DNA of 6,510 bases from EX4572-165 sp964581795 (GTDB lineage: Archaea > Thermoplasmatota > E2 > DHVEG-1). The position numbers and the translations under genes were made by a program. The stretch covers positions 1-6,510 of the forward strand of contig CAZOPW010000077.1 in assembly GCA_964581795.1 (NCBI GenBank). Reading direction: 5' to 3'. The notes beneath the pieces are model-generated. The model ran no database searches, was not told where the DNA came from, and worked only from the letters and a program-made list of their open reading frames with translations. The number at the start of each line of letters is the position of its first letter. Positions within the stretch are counted from its first letter, which is position 1. This document shows, piece by piece, positions 5,541 to 6,510 of the stretch.

Positions 5541-6362
5541 TTAGTTTTTATGAAAAAAGTTGTGAAAAATGTTTGTAATTTTCTTTTTATGTGTTGAATC
5601 AGTGTTTAAAGTATCTGAAAGAAGCATTGATGCTTTATCAATTCCTGCCCCTCCCCATTCCTCCTTTGCACCGGGATTTAAGGTCTGTTGTAGGACCATT
5701 GCCTCATTCATTGTATCTTTTCGTTTAATGATGGTTTCTGTATTGGCACTCCCTGAAGATACTCTAAATGTCGGCCCAGTTGACAGATTAAATTGTAATC
5801 TATCTGCAGCTTGCTTCAATGTTTTTTTGATTGCTTGATCAATATCACGTTGAATTTCTTCATCAGTGTATTCCCTTTGCTGTTTTTTACTAGTTTTTAC
5901 TGCAGATTCAGTTTCTTGGCTTTTTCGGAGGATCCAAAGTGTGACTTGACCAAATGCATTTCCCATTAGTAGGAGGAAACCTAACAGATAGGCAAGTAAG
6001 ATGTAACTAATTGTTGGATAATACCAGTTTGTTTCAAAATTTAAGTAAAATGTGACAATACCCACTATTGCAAAAACGGTTCCTACTGAAAAAATGAGAT
6101 ATCCTTTTTTTGATTGCCTGAGCATGAAGTTAATTCCAAGTGTAACTAAAAGAAGACCAACTCCCATATACGTAACAGTATCAGCAACTAGTTTTGCTTC
6201 AGAGAGAGTATTAATTTGAAAAAACATTATCGACGCTGTTGCAAAGCCTATAAGTATGATTCCAGCCACAAAGAAGAGGGTGCCGAAATAATAGATAGTT
6301 TCCCCTCTCCGTGATAACTTATCCTCATCTGATTTCAACAACTTTTCCTCATGTGCGCGCAT
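5541..6362 (-). CDS. Four-helix membrane protein with long soluble C-terminal domain, unknown function
   Basis: The 273-residue product has a charged N-terminus (1-20) and four hydrophobic segments at about 23-48, 63-81, 88-108 and 115-144. A hydrophilic C-terminal region follows, about 147-273. Within it, 166-190 (TDEEIQRDIDQAIKKTLKQAADRL) should be a charged amphipathic helix, then a Ser/Thr/Gly-rich stretch, and the end NIFHNFFHKN is amphipathic. By the positive-inside rule (RKSQ, KTSKKQQR after the last helix) the tail should be cytoplasmic. I recognise no family. The ATG at 6362 is the first usable in-frame start; an ATG at 6373 belongs to another frame. The gene ends 61 bases before the actin-like ATPase start, same strand. 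A membrane anchor or regulator for that ATPase is an attractive but untested inference. Confidence 0.82.
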   Translation of the reverse strand: MRAHEEKLLKSDEDKLSRRGETIYYFGTLFFVAGIILIGFATASIMFFQINTLSEAKLVADTVTYMGVGLLLVTLGINFMLRQSKKGYLIFSVGTVFAIVGIVTFYLNFETNWYYPTISYILLAYLLGFLLLMGNAFGQVTLWILRKSQETESAVKTSKKQQREYTDEEIQRDIDQAIKKTLKQAADRLQFNLSTGPTFRVSSGSANTETIIKRKDTMNEAMVLQQTLNPGAKEEWGGAGIDKASMLLSDTLNTDSTHKKKITNIFHNFFHKN

Positions 6363-6392
6363 CCAACATCCATTTATTGGTATATATTTTTA

Positions 6393-6408
6393 GTATAAAA
6401 GGATTTGG
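6393..6408 (-). promoter_or_regulatory. TATA/BRE promoter of the membrane-protein gene
   Basis: The minus strand reads CCAAATC followed by CTTTTATAC, a good BRE-TATA pair. A start about 26 bases on falls near 6371, leaving a leader of about 9 bases before the ATG at 6362. The rest of the flank to 6510 is very AT-rich and shows nothing else I can support. Confidence 0.55.
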
Positions 6409-6510
6409 TGAAAAAATAGGAAATATAACGTTTTGGTATAATGATAAAATGTCAATATCAGTTAACAATATATATTTATGATTTAATATTCTTTTTTATT
6501 TTTATGTTTA

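Noticed and set aside
5569..5838. Plus-strand 89-codon frame opposite the tail of the membrane-protein gene
   Set aside because: It is entirely antisense to a well-supported gene and shows no recognisable protein features.
6441..6510. Plus-strand frame open from ATG 6441 to the window edge
   Set aside because: Only 23 codons are visible, they are Ile/Phe/Tyr-rich as expected for AT-rich DNA, and no convincing ribosome site precedes it; the window ends too soon to judge.
1..6510. CRISPR array, tRNA or rRNA genes, insertion sequences
   Set aside because: I looked for regularly spaced repeats, cloverleaf-like segments, transposase motifs and terminal inverted repeats and saw none that stood up.

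Overview
The window looks like AT-rich chromosomal DNA from an uncultured archaeon. The reasons are promoters of the archaeal type (an A-rich BRE-like element followed by a TATA box about 25-35 nt before the inferred start), very short or absent leaders, oligo-T tracts after stop codons, and protein families that are common in archaea (DUF47/PhoU-like protein with a PiT permease, a transglutaminase-like lipoprotein, an actin-fold ATPase). I cannot fix the phylum from sequence alone. A euryarchaeal/Thermoplasmatota or DPANN lineage is a guess. A bacterial origin is not fully excluded, because there is a lipobox and one hairpin-plus-T-tract terminator.

Layout from left to right. 1-212: downstream flank with T-rich termination signals on the minus strand. 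213-2180 (minus): a two-gene phosphate-uptake operon, PiT permease followed 21 nt later by a DUF47/PhoU-like protein, with a TATA/BRE promoter near 2231-2246. 2372-3738 (minus): a small hydrophobic membrane protein followed by a lipoprotein of the transglutaminase-like superfamily, probably co-transcribed. 3739-3959: a divergent intergenic region with a perfect 9-bp inverted repeat. 3960-4349 (plus): a short acidic/basic protein with a clear leucine-zipper coiled coil. It converges on the next gene across a bidirectional hairpin terminator. 4398-5479 (minus): an actin/MreB-fold ATPase whose first phosphate-binding motif lies out of reach of any normal start codon. 5541-6362 (minus): a four-helix membrane protein with a long soluble tail. 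6363-6510: its promoter and upstream flank.

How the genes may work together. PiT and DUF47 form a well-known functional pair for inorganic phosphate import. The lipoprotein and the small membrane protein form a surface-located pair of unknown function. The actin-like ATPase, the membrane protein and the zipper protein form a plausible cytoskeletal or membrane-scaffold neighbourhood, but this rests on position and protein type only.

Two genes have abnormal 5' ends. The PiT reading frame needs an ATC start to include its first membrane helix. The actin-like gene needs a one-base shift to join its ATG to the GLDIGT motif. These are either real translational oddities or two local base errors in the assembly, and raw reads would decide.
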